In this document: positions 59,096 through 59,154 of the stretch, in pieces | Position numbering within the stretch: the first letter of the stretch is position 1 | Layout: every line of letters starts with the position of its first letter | Source of the DNA: Paracoccaceae bacterium | GTDB lineage: Bacteria; Pseudomonadota; Alphaproteobacteria; Rhodobacterales; Rhodobacteraceae | Length of the DNA: 59,154 bases | Reading direction: 5' to 3' | Assembly (NCBI GenBank): GCA_018223125.1 | Contig: JAAEZA010000023.1 | Span: forward strand, 1 to 59,154 | The notes under the pieces: model-generated | Databases searched by the model: none | What the model saw: the letters and a program-made list of their open reading frames with translations, nothing else | Told to the model about the DNA's origin: nothing | Translations under genes and position numbers: made by a program

Positions 59096-59154
59096 ATGAA
59101 CGCATCCCTCCTAAGGGGCAGGTTGCAGGTTCGAATCCTGCCGGGGTCGCCATG
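59096..59154 (+). other. Ribosome site and ATG reading through attR (ORF completed only in the circle)
   Basis: ATG 59096 is preceded by AAAAGGAATAGCGCC. The frame (MNASLLRGRLQVRILPGSP) passes through the 47-bp core without a stop. In the integrated form it runs into chromosomal DNA beyond the window. In the excised circle, 59152 joins 45064 and the frame continues to TGA at 45220-45222, giving 71 residues and an ATGA overlap with the rep-like gene. It may be a leader peptide rather than a functional protein. Confidence 0.5.
59106..59152 (+). repeat. attR: 47-bp core repeat
   Basis: Identical to 45017-45063, the 3' part of tRNA-Arg(CCT) including CCA. It lacks the 5' half of the tRNA and is the right boundary of the element. 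Confidence 0.95.

Larger units (their letters stand above)
45017..59152 (+). mobile_element. Integrative mobilizable element in tRNA-Arg(CCT)
   Basis: A 14.1-kb insertion bounded by 47-bp perfect direct repeats of the tRNA 3' end. It carries a tyrosine integrase and an excisionase-like gene at the right end, a replication-like protein and ColE1-style mobilization genes at the left end, and between them a restriction-modification cluster and a regulator/kinase operon. No type IV secretion genes are present, so it would depend on a helper for transfer. Base composition is visibly lower in GC in the middle (about 50,000-57,000) than in the flanking chromosome, in keeping with foreign origin. Both ends carry repeated GTACAAA motifs likely bound by the integrase. 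Confidence 0.93.

Overview
The window reads as the chromosome of a marine-type alphaproteobacterium, most likely Rhodobacteraceae (Roseobacter group). The basis is gene content (PotABCD/Puu polyamine uptake and breakdown, TRAP transport, a malonate operon, heme uptake with HemP, Tad-type pseudopilins, an Irr-type box at dps) and high-GC codon use. This assignment is inference from gene families; no database search was possible.

Layout, left to right. 1-8.8 kb is a polyamine island: the minus-strand operon puuA-puuB-potD-potA-potH-potI (potI runs off the left edge), a divergent GntR/FCD regulator and puuC. Two intergenic regions share a TGTGATACCATT box, probably the regulator's operator. 8.8-13.1 kb holds a LysR regulator divergent from glutaryl-CoA dehydrogenase, followed by butyrate kinase and phosphate butyryltransferase. 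13.2-17 kb is one large RTX calcium-binding protein. 17.3-21 kb carries a persulfide-dioxygenase-like hydrolase, a rhodanese, a UspA protein and an AGCS amino-acid:cation symporter. 21-29.6 kb is heme uptake: exbB-exbD-exbD-tonB-hmuR-hmuS-hmuT-hmuU-hmuV and the tiny hemP. hmuS is split by a single in-frame TGA. 29.7-31 kb has a DUF1289 protein, dps under an Irr-type palindrome, and a hypothetical gene. 31-37.6 kb is a malonate regulon (matR, TRAP dctPQM, malonyl-CoA decarboxylase, malonyl-CoA synthetase). 37.7-40.9 kb has a long hairpin, an APH-like kinase, uraH and a fused allantoinase/OHCU decarboxylase. 40.9-44.5 kb has a hypothetical gene and three Tad/pilus-associated genes (two TadE-like, one TadG-like).

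From 45,017 to 59,152 lies a complete 14.1-kb integrative mobilizable element in tRNA-Arg(CCT), bounded by 47-bp direct repeats of the tRNA 3' end. It carries a replication-protein-like gene, ColE1-style mob genes (mobC, a relaxase, and two genes nested inside the relaxase in another frame), a C5 methyltransferase, a vsr gene broken by a 21-bp tandem duplication, a McrB/LlaJI-type restriction pair, and a minus-strand operon of Xre regulator, two-helix membrane protein, a kinase with two GHKL ATPase modules, and a receiver-like protein. An excisionase-like gene and a tyrosine integrase sit at the right end.

The two most novel-looking signals are (i) the Xre / membrane protein / double-GHKL kinase / receiver operon beside the restriction genes, a candidate uncharacterised defence or signalling system, and (ii) an ORF that exists only in the excised circle. 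It would start behind a Shine-Dalgarno site just left of attR, read through the attachment core, and end in an ATGA overlap with the first gene of the mobilization operon. That suggests the rep-mob genes are switched on by circularisation.
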